Made by a program: the position numbers and the translations under genes
Assembly: GCA_021782495.1 (NCBI GenBank)
Contig: JAJXUV010000003.1
Span: forward strand, 178,671 to 242,670
Length of the DNA stretch: 64,000 nucleotides
Direction: 5' to 3'
Source of the DNA: Pseudomonadota bacterium
GTDB lineage: Bacteria > Pseudomonadota > Gammaproteobacteria > UBA1113
Notes under the pieces: model-generated
Database searches by the model: none
Told to the model about the DNA's origin: nothing
Seen by the model: only the letters and a program-made list of their open reading frames with translations
In this document: in pieces, positions 36,280 through 45,181 of the stretch
Layout: each line of letters opens with the position of its first letter
Position numbering within the stretch: the first letter of the stretch is position 1

Positions 36280-37682
36280 TGTATCGCCTTAGACCATAAT
36301 AACCATACGCCGCCCAATGCAGCCAAGGAAATGATCGCAACCCAAAGTCTATCTAAGGGTGTAAAACAGGTATGTTGATTTTGCTTAGAAGCATAGCCAT
36401 ACACAAATAAGCCCACAAAATAAAGAATGCCACATAAAAGCAGTAATTTGAGATTCGCTGCATACAACAACCATAATCCATAAACAGAAGCAATGAGCGC
36501 TAAAATAAGATCTCTCTTCGAAGATTCCTGAGCGCCATAACCTTCTTTTTTCAGCGCTATTTTAAAGGCATACAAACTACTCAATAAATACGGAGGCAAA
36601 ATAGCCACAGTGGCGATCAAGTAAATCATGTAATAAGTGCTGCTGAACAAATAAGAAATCAGTAAAAATGCTTGTATCGCTGAATTGGTGATCCACAAAG
36701 AAACGCTGGGCGCATTGTGCATATTTTCTTTGGCAAAAAATTTTGGCATCACCCCATCTTTTGCGGCAATGTAAGGTGTTTCCGAAGCCAGCAAAGTCCA
36801 ACTTAATAATGCACCAAATAAAGCAATACACAAACCAATATTGATAAACCAAGCACCCCAAGAACCCACAAGGTATTCCAAAGCATAGGCCAAAGTGGGA
36901 TTGTCAAATTGCATGAGTACTTCTCGCGGTACAGCTGCTAAAGTGAAGACATTTAAAAAAACATAAATAAATAAGGTAAACAATAAGCCTATCACAGTTG
37001 CTTTACCGACGTCGGAGGCTTTTTTAGCTCTTCCCGAAATAACGACGGCGCCTTCAATGCCGATAAACACCCACAAAGTCACCATCATCGTTCGGGTTAA
37101 TTGTTTTAAAATAGAACCCATATCCGAAGTGCCCCAAGCATTGAAACTCAACTGATTCCAATGAAAAGAAAATATTAAAATGACAATGCCTGCAAAAATA
37201 GGCACTAATCGCGCAATAGTAGTGATGGTATTGATAATCGCCGCTTGTTGGATCCCTTTTAAGGCAATCGCATGGACCGTCCATACTATCATCGAAGCCC
37301 CCATTAAAACGTAGACATTGTGTTCGCCTGAAAAAATGGGAAAGAAAAAGGATAAAGCATCAAACAATAACAAAGCATAGGCCACATTGCCTAAAAAAGC
37401 GCTTAACCAATAACCCCAAGCAGAATTAAAACCAATGAAGCGACCAAAGCCCGCGCGCGCATAACTGTAGATCCCCCCGGATAATTCTGGTTTTAATCGA
37501 GATAAATTCTGATAGACCAAAGCCAAACAAACCATACCAATGCCCGTGATCAACCACGCCAATAATATGGCTACTAAACCTGCGTGTCTCGCCATATCCG
37601 TAGCCAATGAAAAGGCGCCACCGCCTATCATGGAACCGACAATAATGGCAATCAGTGAAAAAAGACCAATTTTATTTGTCAA
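36276..37682 (-). CDS. arcD: Arginine/ornithine antiporter (APC family)
   Basis: Inner-membrane amino-acid exchanger that likely brings in arginine for ornithine. 468 residues with 12 or so hydrophobic helices. The N-terminal helix has the APC substrate-backbone motif GSMIGGGAFSLATDMA, and LSGGIYSYARAGFGRFIGF near residue 74 is typical of the basic amino acid/polyamine antiporter subfamily. Substrate is assigned from the arc neighbours; agmatine or another cationic exchange cannot be excluded. Confidence 0.88.
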   Translation of the reverse strand: MTNKIGLFSLIAIIVGSMIGGGAFSLATDMARHAGLVAILLAWLITGIGMVCLALVYQNLSRLKPELSGGIYSYARAGFGRFIGFNSAWGYWLSAFLGNVAYALLLFDALSFFFPIFSGEHNVYVLMGASMIVWTVHAIALKGIQQAAIINTITTIARLVPIFAGIVILIFSFHWNQLSFNAWGTSDMGSILKQLTRTMMVTLWVFIGIEGAVVISGRAKKASDVGKATVIGLLFTLFIYVFLNVFTLAAVPREVLMQFDNPTLAYALEYLVGSWGAWFINIGLCIALFGALLSWTLLASETPYIAAKDGVMPKFFAKENMHNAPSVSLWITNSAIQAFLLISYLFSSTYYMIYLIATVAILPPYLLSSLYAFKIALKKEGYGAQESSKRDLILALIASVYGLWLLYAANLKLLLLCGILYFVGLFVYGYASKQNQHTCFTPLDRLWVAIISLAALGGVWLLWSKAIQ

Positions 37683-37740
37683 TTTTATTTTCTCGTTTTA
37701 TTTACTATAATCCTGTCATTCCTGCGAAAATCAACCATTC

Positions 37741-37806
37741 TGTCATCCCTGCGAAAGCAGGGATCCAATGAATTTAAACTGGATCCCTGCTTTCGCAGGG
37801 ATGACA
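37741..37806. repeat. Family B palindrome (two facing units) between arcB and arcD
   Basis: TGTCATCCCTGCGAAAGCAG and its facing copy with ATCCA/TGGAT inner ends form a 66-bp hairpin. A broken half unit (CTGTCATTCCTGCGAAAA) stands just before it at 37713. It ends 5 bp before the arcB stop codon at 37812. Confidence 0.85.
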
Positions 37807-37811
37807 AGCTT

Positions 37812-38801
37812 CTACCCCATCGTAGACACCAACACCGCTTTAATCGTATGCATTCTATTTTCTGCTTGATCAAAAACCACTGAATTTCTGTGTCGAAACA
37901 CCGCATCTTCTACTTCGCGCATGTCTATTCCTTGTTCTTTAAAATGTTGTGCGGTTTCTGTTTCAAAATCATGGTAAGACGGCAAACAATGCATAAATAC
38001 CGTATGTGGATTGCCCGTTTTATTGAACATGTCTGTGGTGACTCTGTAAGGTGTTAACAGTTTTGCGCGCTCAGCATAATCCACTTTTTCACCCATCGAT
38101 ACCCACACATCGGTGTAAATGGCATCAGCGCCTTGCACGGCTTTGTCGATTTTATCCGTAAATTCGATCACCGCACCGGTGGATTTAGAAACTTCCCATA
38201 CTTTGTCTAGGATGTCTGGATTCGGTGCCAAAGCCTGAGGGCCCAAAGCCACGAAATGCATGCCCATTTTTGCAGCACCATACATCAAAGCATAAGACAT
38301 ATTGTTTCGCGTATCGCCGACAAAGACCAATTTCATGTCGCTTAAAGGTTTATTCGACACCATTTCTTCGAGCGTTAAAAAATCCGCTAAAATTTGCGTA
38401 GGGTGATCGGCATCGGTTAATCCATTCCAAACGGGAATTCCTGCGTATTTCGCCAATTCAACCACGGTTTTTTGTGCATAGCCTCTATATTCAATGCCAT
38501 CGTAAAAACGACCCAATACTTTAGCCGTGTCTTCCAAAGATTCTTTGACTTGAAATTGCGAGTTACTTAAGTAGGTCACATGCGCGCCTTCTTCCAAAGT
38601 AGCCACTTCAAAAGCACAACGTGTCCGTGTCGAGGTTTTATCAAAAAGCAAAACAATATTTTTACCTTTTAACAAATTGCCATGCAATCCCATCCGTTTT
38701 TTTTCTTTTAAATCGTGGGACAAATCCAACAAATAACGAATTTCACGTGGTGTGAAATCCAGTAAACTTAGAAAACTTCTGCCTTTTAAATTAATCGCCA
38801 T
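37812..38801 (-). CDS. arcB: Ornithine carbamoyltransferase (catabolic context)
   Basis: Splits citrulline with phosphate to ornithine and carbamoyl phosphate in the arginine deiminase pathway. The carbamoyl-phosphate loop FDKTSTRTRCAFEVA lies near residue 53, the ornithine motif FMHCLPSYHD near 270, and GDTRNNMSYALMYGAAKMG near 155. Length 329 is normal. Arc neighbours support the catabolic rather than anabolic direction. Confidence 0.95.
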   Translation of the reverse strand: MAINLKGRSFLSLLDFTPREIRYLLDLSHDLKEKKRMGLHGNLLKGKNIVLLFDKTSTRTRCAFEVATLEEGAHVTYLSNSQFQVKESLEDTAKVLGRFYDGIEYRGYAQKTVVELAKYAGIPVWNGLTDADHPTQILADFLTLEEMVSNKPLSDMKLVFVGDTRNNMSYALMYGAAKMGMHFVALGPQALAPNPDILDKVWEVSKSTGAVIEFTDKIDKAVQGADAIYTDVWVSMGEKVDYAERAKLLTPYRVTTDMFNKTGNPHTVFMHCLPSYHDFETETAQHFKEQGIDMREVEDAVFRHRNSVVFDQAENRMHTIKAVLVSTMG

Positions 38802-38857
38802 TTCTATTCTCTCTAATTAATCATAATGTAATTGTAGCCACAATAACACAGTTTGGG

Positions 38858-40114
38858 CTACAGAGTTTCAATTTTAGGAAACTTAAGTAAAAATTCAATA
38901 TAATCTCCATAAACAGAATAACCCTCCATGTTTCCGCCAAAACTTTCCATCGTTAATTTGCAAAAAGCCAGCCCAACACCAGTTCCTTTTTCTTTGGTTG
39001 TTTTATACCCGTCAAATAAGTGTTGAACAATTTCTGGAGAAGCACCTCCGGCAGTATCTTTGAATCTTAATACGTTAAAATTATCCATTTCTTCTATGCT
39101 GATAATAATTTCCCCTTTTTTATTTTTTTCAATTTGTTGCAAAGAATTATTCATTAAATTAGTCAATATACGGATCATCAACACGTTGTTACCCATAAAC
39201 TTAAAATCTTTTCGATCGTATTTTATTAAATTACGCTGTTCATTTTTAAAAGGATAAGGCTTTAAAGTACTATCTATACAATGCCACATAGAACAAGCAA
39301 CTAAATCTTCTTGCCTAAGCTCTCCTCCTAATACTTTACTTAAAGTTTTTAAGGTGCTGTCAATAAAATCATTCATTTTTTTTGAGGTTTCTTTAATCGT
39401 TTGAAATGTTTCCATTAAATTATCGAAGTTATTTTTAGACATTTTTTTATCTAGCGTTAAATTGGCTTGTTCAGCTTTTTGATAAGCTTCGATTAAAGCA
39501 GGCAAATAGGAATTTAGCTCTTTAGCGTTCATTTGTAGGATGGCAATCGGCGTACGCAAATCATGCACTATGCTCCCACTTAAAACCATTACAGCGCGTC
39601 GTAATTCTTCTTCATGACTCAAGGCTATTTTTTCTCTTTCTAACGCATATTTCTGTTTGGTCGCATCAACAGAAATCCCCACTACACCCACTACTTCCTT
39701 ACCATTAAAAATAGGAACTCGACTCGATATATAATAAACTGGATTATTCTGTTCATCGTATAAAGGAGGTTCTTCTACATTGTATTTAGGAAGTCCAGTT
39801 GACATAACTTCCATATCGTCTTTTTTAAAGGACTCCGCCTGACCTTCAGTCCAACCAGCTAATTTACCCATTTCCTCATACGTGATCCCCACAAATTCAT
39901 CTAGAGAGTTTAAACCGATTAATTTTAAAATATTATCATTACAGCCAAGCGTTATACACTCTCTATTTAACCAATATACGTTATTGGGCATGCAACTGAT
40001 AATTTTTTGATAATATTGATGGACAGCCTCAGGATCTTTTAATTGTTTTTCCATACTAGGATGCAAAAAAGTGAAAAATTTGCTTTTTTTATTTTTTTTT
40101 AACCATTTCAGCAT
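38858..40114 (-). CDS. Cytoplasmic PAS-domain histidine kinase, LqsS/CqsS-like catalytic part
   Basis: 418 residues from ATG 40112-40114. An N-terminal PAS-like domain (about 35-155, IISCMPNNVYWLNRECITLG) needs no membrane helix, so sensing is cytosolic. The phospho-accepting His lies in SIVHDLRTPIAILQMNAKEL near 192, the N-box in ILTNLMNNSLQQI near 320, and the ATP-lid boxes in DTAGGASPE and KGTGVGLAFCKLTMESFGG. The LAFCK...SFGG pattern recalls LqsS/CqsS quorum-sensing kinases. No response regulator is next to it. It sits between arcA and arcB, so it may sense a cue tied to arginine use. Confidence 0.85.
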   Translation of the reverse strand: MLKWLKKNKKSKFFTFLHPSMEKQLKDPEAVHQYYQKIISCMPNNVYWLNRECITLGCNDNILKLIGLNSLDEFVGITYEEMGKLAGWTEGQAESFKKDDMEVMSTGLPKYNVEEPPLYDEQNNPVYYISSRVPIFNGKEVVGVVGISVDATKQKYALEREKIALSHEEELRRAVMVLSGSIVHDLRTPIAILQMNAKELNSYLPALIEAYQKAEQANLTLDKKMSKNNFDNLMETFQTIKETSKKMNDFIDSTLKTLSKVLGGELRQEDLVACSMWHCIDSTLKPYPFKNEQRNLIKYDRKDFKFMGNNVLMIRILTNLMNNSLQQIEKNKKGEIIISIEEMDNFNVLRFKDTAGGASPEIVQHLFDGYKTTKEKGTGVGLAFCKLTMESFGGNMEGYSVYGDYIEFLLKFPKIETL

Positions 40115-40206
40115 AATTTTTGACCTTTTTAGTACCATTTTAATCCAAGAATTTTAATGGGAGCCCCATATAAAACATTATCTCATTTTTTAAATTAATC
40201 GCTATC

Positions 40207-41427
40207 TTATAGTTTCTCTCTTATCAGCGGCATAGACATACAACGCGGTCCGCCTCTGCCTTTAGACAATTCCGAACTGCCAATCACATGGACTTTGATG
40301 CCATGATCTTCCAATATTTGATTGGTGACGTAATTGCGCGCATATACCACCACTTCACCGGGTCGGATGGCCAAAGTGTTAGAGCCATCATTCCATTGTT
40401 CTCTGGCCGAAACGATTTTATCGCCCCCGCCACAGGGAATTAAGGTCACTTCTTCTTCGCAATGTTGTTGCAATATTTTTTTCAAAGTGACAATTTCTTT
40501 TTCAATGTTCAAAGAATTACCGCCATTCGTTTGCGTAATGCGATAAACCGATAGCGGTGCTTCAATTTCGGCATGAATGGTAAAGGTCGAATAATCGACT
40601 TGGGTAAACACCGTGTCCAAATGCATAAAGGCCCTTGAAGAAGGAATGTGAAAAGCCAAAATCGTTTTAAAAGAAGAACCCTCACTTTGAAAAAGACGAT
40701 GGGCCAAACGTTCAATGGATTCGGGTTGCGTTCTTTGTGAAATACCCACACACAGTGTTTTTGCATTCAACACTAAAATATCTCCCCCTTCAATCGACGT
40801 GGAATTTTCTCGTCTATACCAAAAAGGCACTTCTTCATCGGCGAACAAAGGATGGTATTCAAACACATATTTTGAAAATAAAGTTTCTCGTCGACGCGTT
40901 TCTGTGTGCATGTGATTTAAAGAAATCCCACACCCAATGGTGGCAAAAGGATCGCGGGTAAAATACAAATTTGGCATGGGGTCGCATAGAAAGGGATAAT
41001 CTTGGCTCACTTGGTCGACTAAATCTTTACCTTTGAAATCCACTTCTGTCTTCTGTATTCCGCTGATCAATTTATCCAGAATGGTTTTTTCATCTTTTAA
41101 AGACAACACATAATTGATCAATAAATCTTGTCGGTGCGACGTTTTAACCCCGGCTTCAGATAAAAATTCGTGTAAAAACTTCTTGAGTAGATCATCATTC
41201 TCCAATACTTCAGCCACCAAATCCATCAAATACAAGACTTCAACGCCTTGCTCTCTTAATATCTGCGCAAAAGAATCGTGTTCTTCTTGGGCTGTTTTAA
41301 GATAAGGGATGTCGTCAAACAATAAAGGTTTTAACAAATCAGGCGTTAAATTTTCAATTTCATGCGAAGGCCTGTGTAACAACACACTTTTTAAATTACC
41401 AATTTCACTGTATACCGAAAGCTTCAT
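40207..41427 (-). CDS. arcA: Arginine deiminase
   Basis: Hydrolyses arginine to citrulline and ammonia. Guanidino-group transferase marks: [12 protein letters not shown] near residue 155, the catalytic His region [12 protein letters not shown] near 270, and the nucleophile Cys in [10 protein letters not shown] at the C-terminus. Length 406 is normal. It heads arcA-kinase-arcB-arcD-arcC; 13 bp separate it from the end of the upstream ABC permease, so transcription may enter from that operon. Confidence 0.96.
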   Translation of the reverse strand: MKLSVYSEIGNLKSVLLHRPSHEIENLTPDLLKPLLFDDIPYLKTAQEEHDSFAQILREQGVEVLYLMDLVAEVLENDDLLKKFLHEFLSEAGVKTSHRQDLLINYVLSLKDEKTILDKLISGIQKTEVDFKGKDLVDQVSQDYPFLCDPMPNLYFTRDPFATIGCGISLNHMHTETRRRETLFSKYVFEYHPLFADEEVPFWYRRENSTSIEGGDILVLNAKTLCVGISQRTQPESIERLAHRLFQSEGSSFKTILAFHIPSSRAFMHLDTVFTQVDYSTFTIHAEIEAPLSVYRITQTNGGNSLNIEKEIVTLKKILQQHCEEEVTLIPCGGGDKIVSAREQWNDGSNTLAIRPGEVVVYARNYVTNQILEDHGIKVHVIGSSELSKGRGGPRCMSMPLIREKL

Positions 41428-41440
41428 CTCTTATTTACCT

Positions 41441-42205
41441 CTACTGTCTCAAACCCCAACCCCGTTTTAATAAAATATAACAAAGGATCGCCAAAGAAGC
41501 GCTGACTATCACTGCAATAAAAAGACCAATAGCGGGAGAAACATCGGAAATGCCCAGCATGCCATAGCGAAAACCATTCATTAAATACAAAATAGGGTTA
41601 AAATGCGCGATAATGTTCCAAGGAGAAGGCAACACTTGTATTGAATAAAATACCCCGCCCAAATAGGTTAAAGGCGTTAAAATAAAATTGGGGATAATCG
41701 AAATATCGTCAAAACTATTGGCAAACAAAGCATTTAAAAATCCCGCCAGCGAAAACAACCAAGCTGAAATCAATAAAATTGCAAGCATGCTGAAAAAATG
41801 TTGTATGGGAATATGTGTAAATAAAGAAGCCACTATCAAGACGACAATGCCGACCAACAAGCCTCGTATCACACCGCCCAAGGTATAGCCGATTAAAATA
41901 GTCCATTCCGATACAGGCGCCACCATCAATTCCTGAATACTGTGGGTAAATTTAGCCGAGAAAAAAGAAGAAGAGACATTGCCATAGGCATTTAAAATCA
42001 CCGACATCATCACCAAACCCGGTGCGATAAATTGACTGTAATGATAACCGTCGATCAAGCCAATTTTCGAACCAATCACGTGGCCAAAAATAACAAAATA
42101 CAAACTCATGGTGATCGCTGGCGGCAATAACGTCTGAGGCCAAATGCGAAGGATGCGGACCATTTCTTTGCGTAAAATCGTTTGTAGGGCTATCCAATTC
42201 ATCAT
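41441..42205 (-). CDS. yadH: ABC-2 type transporter permease (YadH-like)
   Basis: Inner-membrane permease of a two-gene ABC exporter. 254 residues with six hydrophobic segments and the ABC-2 signature region SWNIIAHFNPILYLMNGFRY split over about 190-215. The ATG at 42203-42205 is preceded by GGAGG and overlaps the end of the ATPase gene. The E. coli YadGH substrate is unknown, so none is assigned here. Confidence 0.88.
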   Translation of the reverse strand: MMNWIALQTILRKEMVRILRIWPQTLLPPAITMSLYFVIFGHVIGSKIGLIDGYHYSQFIAPGLVMMSVILNAYGNVSSSFFSAKFTHSIQELMVAPVSEWTILIGYTLGGVIRGLLVGIVVLIVASLFTHIPIQHFFSMLAILLISAWLFSLAGFLNALFANSFDDISIIPNFILTPLTYLGGVFYSIQVLPSPWNIIAHFNPILYLMNGFRYGMLGISDVSPAIGLFIAVIVSASLAILCYILLKRGWGLRQ

Positions 42206-43155
42206 TCTGCACCCTCCTCATTTTTTTGCATATTACGCTCAGTAGAATGGCCTGTCAAACGAATAAACAATTCTTCTAAGCGGTTAAATTTATTGCGCAA
42301 ACTCAACACTCGAATACCTGCTGCATCTAAGACTTGAAACAATTCATTCACCGTTTGACCTTCTCGTAAATCCATTTCTATGCTATTCGGGCTGATCAAT
42401 CGGCAGCTAAAAGATTCTAAGGTCGGCGTTTCTGTCAAAATACCATCGATGTCTAAAATAAAGGTTTCTCCATTTAGATCCGCCAACAAAGAATGGACGG
42501 GTTTTTCCACCAAAATACGACCTTGATCGATGATGGCAACATTGCGGCATAAGATTTCCACTTCTTCTAAATAATGTGTGGTTAATAAAATCGTTAAACC
42601 TTGTTGGTTTAATTTTTCCAAATACACCCACAAAGAGCGTCTCAATTCGATGTCAACGCCTGCCGTGGGTTCGTCCAGGATCAATAATTTGGGTTGATGC
42701 ACCAGGGCGCGTGCAATCATCAAGCGGCGTTTCATCCCGCCCGACAAAAAACGCACCGCTTCAAAACGTTTTTCCCACAAACCCAATTGCTGCAAACAAT
42801 CTTCTGCCGACGCTTTGGCTTGTTTAAAAGGAACGCCATAATAACCCGCTTGGGTTACCACGACATCAAAGGTTCGGTTAAAAATATTAAAGTTAAATTC
42901 TTGGGGCACAATCCCAATCAATTGTTTGGCTTTTAAAATCTCATCGTCGATAGAATGCCCAAAAACATGCACGGTACCTTCTGTTTTGGTGACCAAAGAA
43001 GAAACTATCCCGATGAAAGTCGACTTCCCGGCCCCATTAGGTCCTAACAAAGCAAAAAAATCCCCTTCTGCGATGGCTAAATTCACATGATCCAAGGCCA
43101 TTTTCCCCGAACCATAAATTTTGACCAAATTTTGAGCTGTTAACGCATGTCGCAT
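42202..43155 (-). CDS. yadG: ABC transporter ATP-binding protein (YadG-like)
   Basis: Energises the YadH-like permease. Walker A LLGPNGAGKSTFIG near residue 37, signature FLSGGMKRRLMIARAL near 138, Walker B LLILDEPTAGVD near 160 and the switch His in TTHYLEEVE. Length 317. The C-terminal about 90 residues form the extra domain usual in this exporter class (LDIDGILTETPTLESF onward). Confidence 0.93.
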   Translation of the reverse strand: MRHALTAQNLVKIYGSGKMALDHVNLAIAEGDFFALLGPNGAGKSTFIGIVSSLVTKTEGTVHVFGHSIDDEILKAKQLIGIVPQEFNFNIFNRTFDVVVTQAGYYGVPFKQAKASAEDCLQQLGLWEKRFEAVRFLSGGMKRRLMIARALVHQPKLLILDEPTAGVDIELRRSLWVYLEKLNQQGLTILLTTHYLEEVEILCRNVAIIDQGRILVEKPVHSLLADLNGETFILDIDGILTETPTLESFSCRLISPNSIEMDLREGQTVNELFQVLDAAGIRVLSLRNKFNRLEELFIRLTGHSTERNMQKNEEGAE

Positions 43156-43170
43156 GGGCGTCTCGGTTTT

Positions 43171-43217
43171 TTGACTGAAGGGTTATAATGGTATCATAAA
43201 ACCTCTTCCGTTATAAT
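43171..43217 (+). promoter_or_regulatory. Probable promoter of the Mth938-like gene
   Basis: A TTGACT (43171-43176) and a perfect TATAAT (43212-43217) occur in the 90-bp divergent gap, but not at mutual standard spacing; TATAAT lacks a good own -35 and TTGACT has only TATCAT at 15 bp. Which pair is used is not clear. Confidence 0.35.
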
Positions 43218-43245
43218 AGACTAATACACTTCTGGAATACACAGT

Positions 43246-43620
43246 ATGCAAATTCATTTAGACGACGCCGAAATGCGCTACCGAATTCAAGCCTATGAAC
43301 CGCATCAAGTGCGAATCAACCATCAAATTTATACGCAATCTTTGATGGTTTCTTCAGAAGCGATTTGGCCCGATGTTTACATCCCCTACGATACCAAAGA
43401 AACTGAAATCGCGACCTTGATGCCTTTTATTAATCTAAAACCGCAAATTTTTGTATTTGGTACTGGTAATATTCAGCGATTTTTGGAAGCTTGGTTGCAA
43501 GCTTTGTTTTATAGTCATGGTATTGGCGTTGAAACTATGTCGACACCGGCTGCTTGTAGAACCTACAACATCTTGCTGGCAGAAGGCCGTTATGTCATGG
43601 CGAGTTTGCAGATAGAGTGA
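43246..43620 (+). CDS. Mth938-like (DUF498) domain protein
   Basis: 124 residues forming one small alpha/beta domain. The pattern LKPQIFVFGTGNIQRFLEAW around residue 64 and the end GVETMSTPAACRTYNILLAE are typical of the DUF498/Mth938 family, related to the human complex I assembly factor NDUFAF3. A role in respiratory-complex assembly is known for the mitochondrial member only; bacterial function is uncertain. Monocistronic, divergent from the ABC operon. Confidence 0.8.
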   Translation: MQIHLDDAEMRYRIQAYEPHQVRINHQIYTQSLMVSSEAIWPDVYIPYDTKETEIATLMPFINLKPQIFVFGTGNIQRFLEAWLQALFYSHGIGVETMSTPAACRTYNILLAEGRYVMASLQIE

Positions 43621-43628
43621 TCTCTTCT

Positions 43629-43794
43629 ACCGAGCCGCGACCGTCAGGGAGCGGAGGTTCGGAGTGAGAAACTACAACTACGAGAAACGGCCACTTCAAA
43701 TCATGGACGTTTGGTCCTTCGTTTAAAATTGACGTTTTCTCGTAACCATGGTTCCTTACTCCGAACCTCCGCTCCCTGACGGTCGCGGCTCGGT
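43629..43794. repeat. Family A composite element, two long arms with structured centre
   Basis: The left arm 43629-43672 and right arm of similar length pair over about 40 bp (GAGCCGCGACCGTCAGGGAG core). The 75-bp centre itself contains ACGAGAAAC/GTTTTCTCGT arms. This is the largest form of family A in the window, about 166 bp, filling the gap between two convergent genes. Confidence 0.8.
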
Positions 43795-43815
43795 TAAAAA
43801 CAGAATTTACCTCTA

Positions 43816-45069
43816 TTACACTAACAACCGAACCAAACTGATTTTATTGCCTTCGACTTTTAAAATTTCTAATTTATATCCTGACACACAAAGACAAGTT
43901 TGTGCTTGAGGCATTGCTTCTAAATATTCGGTTATCAAACCACTTAAGGTTTTAGGACCTTCACTGGGAAATTGTAAATGCAAAATACGATTCAACTCTC
44001 TGACGTGAATGGCGGCATGGATGGTATAACTGCCATCGGCTTCTACGTGTACAAAAGTCTCTTCATCGCTTTTTTCGATGGCCAATTCACCGACAATGGC
44101 ATGCACGATATTGCCCAAACTCACCAAACCCAGAATATCGCCATATTCATCCACCACAAAAGCATGGTTGCGATCTTTCAATTTAAAATACGTCATTTGC
44201 TGGGATAATAAGGTTTCTTCCGGAATAAAATAAGCTTCTTTCATTAAGGAAAAGAGTTTTTCTTTATGCGTATCCATATTAAAAAACAATTCCAAAGCTT
44301 TGAAAACCGGCAAAATACCTTTAATGTCATTGATATCGTCTTGGTAAACGGGAATGTATTTCATATTGCACTGAAACAATTGTTGCTGAATCGTCGGTAA
44401 ATCGTCGGCTATGTCGATGCCGACAATTTTATTGCGCGGAATCATGACGTCATTCACCGTCATTTTTTCCAAATCTAAAATTCGCAACAACATTTCCTGA
44501 TGATGCTCGGCAATCTTTTCTGTAGAATCCACCACTACCGAACGCAACTCTTCAGAGCTTAGCCGATCGCTGTGTGCGTGTTGTTGCAATTTCACACCCA
44601 ATAAGCGCAATACGCCGTTGGAAATATGCGTAGCTAAAGCCACAATGGGATACAATAAATAAAATACCAAGATCAAAGGCCAAGAAACGACAAAACTAAA
44701 TCTTTGCGAATAAGTGACGGCTAAAGTTTTAGGCGCGATTTCACTGAAAATCAAGACCAAAAAGGTCAAAACCAGTGTACCTATGACAACCCCAATTTCT
44801 CCCCACAAATGAATGGCTATCATGGTCGCCACAGCAGAAGCCACAATATTGCAAAAAGTATTGCCGATTAAGATAGTCGCCAATAAACGATCGGGTTTTT
44901 TCAACAAAAAGAGGATCCTTTTCGCCGAGGATAATCCTGTTTGCGCCAAATAACGCAAGCGGTAACGATTGATGGCCATCAAAGCCGTTTCGGATGCGGA
45001 AAAAAAAGCCGACATCAGGATTAATCCCACCAAGATCAGTATTTCGGTAGTGGGCTGTAAAGTGTGCAA
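43816..45069 (-). CDS. CNNM/CorC-type membrane protein with CBS pair
   Basis: 417 residues: DUF21/CNNM membrane domain with about four helices (residues 5-175, starting ILILVGLILMSAFFSASETA), then a CBS pair (about 205-320, NDVMIPRNKIVGID and LKDRNHAFVVDEYGDILGLV) and a CorC_HlyC domain at the end. Members act in magnesium or cobalt efflux/resistance; the exact ion is unknown. The start is TTG with CTCCT complement (GAGGAG) 7 nt away; no ATG would give the complete first helix. Confidence 0.88.
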   Translation of the reverse strand: MHTLQPTTEILILVGLILMSAFFSASETALMAINRYRLRYLAQTGLSSAKRILFLLKKPDRLLATILIGNTFCNIVASAVATMIAIHLWGEIGVVIGTLVLTFLVLIFSEIAPKTLAVTYSQRFSFVVSWPLILVFYLLYPIVALATHISNGVLRLLGVKLQQHAHSDRLSSEELRSVVVDSTEKIAEHHQEMLLRILDLEKMTVNDVMIPRNKIVGIDIADDLPTIQQQLFQCNMKYIPVYQDDINDIKGILPVFKALELFFNMDTHKEKLFSLMKEAYFIPEETLLSQQMTYFKLKDRNHAFVVDEYGDILGLVSLGNIVHAIVGELAIEKSDEETFVHVEADGSYTIHAAIHVRELNRILHLQFPSEGPKTLSGLITEYLEAMPQAQTCLCVSGYKLEILKVEGNKISLVRLLV

Positions 45070-45142
45070 ATTTTAACTCCTCTACAAACTCGCTTTACAT
45101 ATAGGGTCTAGTTTGCCTTGAAATAATCAGGATCGCAAGAAC

Positions 45143-45172
45143 TTGTGATGGATTGGTCGCCTGATATATAAT
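45143..45172 (+). promoter_or_regulatory. Predicted ffh promoter giving a nearly leaderless mRNA
   Basis: TTGTGA (45143-45148), 18-bp spacer, perfect TATAAT (45167-45172). Transcription from it would start around 45179-45180, only 2-3 nt before the ffh ATG at 45182. No ribosome binding site lies before that ATG. Confidence 0.5.
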
Positions 45173-45181
45173 GACTCGATT

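Noticed and set aside
38858..40114. Histidine kinase as a hybrid or membrane sensor
   Set aside because: No transmembrane helix or signal peptide is present and no receiver domain follows the ATPase domain.
40140..40157. Pair of TTAA sites upstream of the histidine kinase as a PmrA box
   Set aside because: The half-sites are 14 bp apart instead of 11, so the helical phase does not fit.
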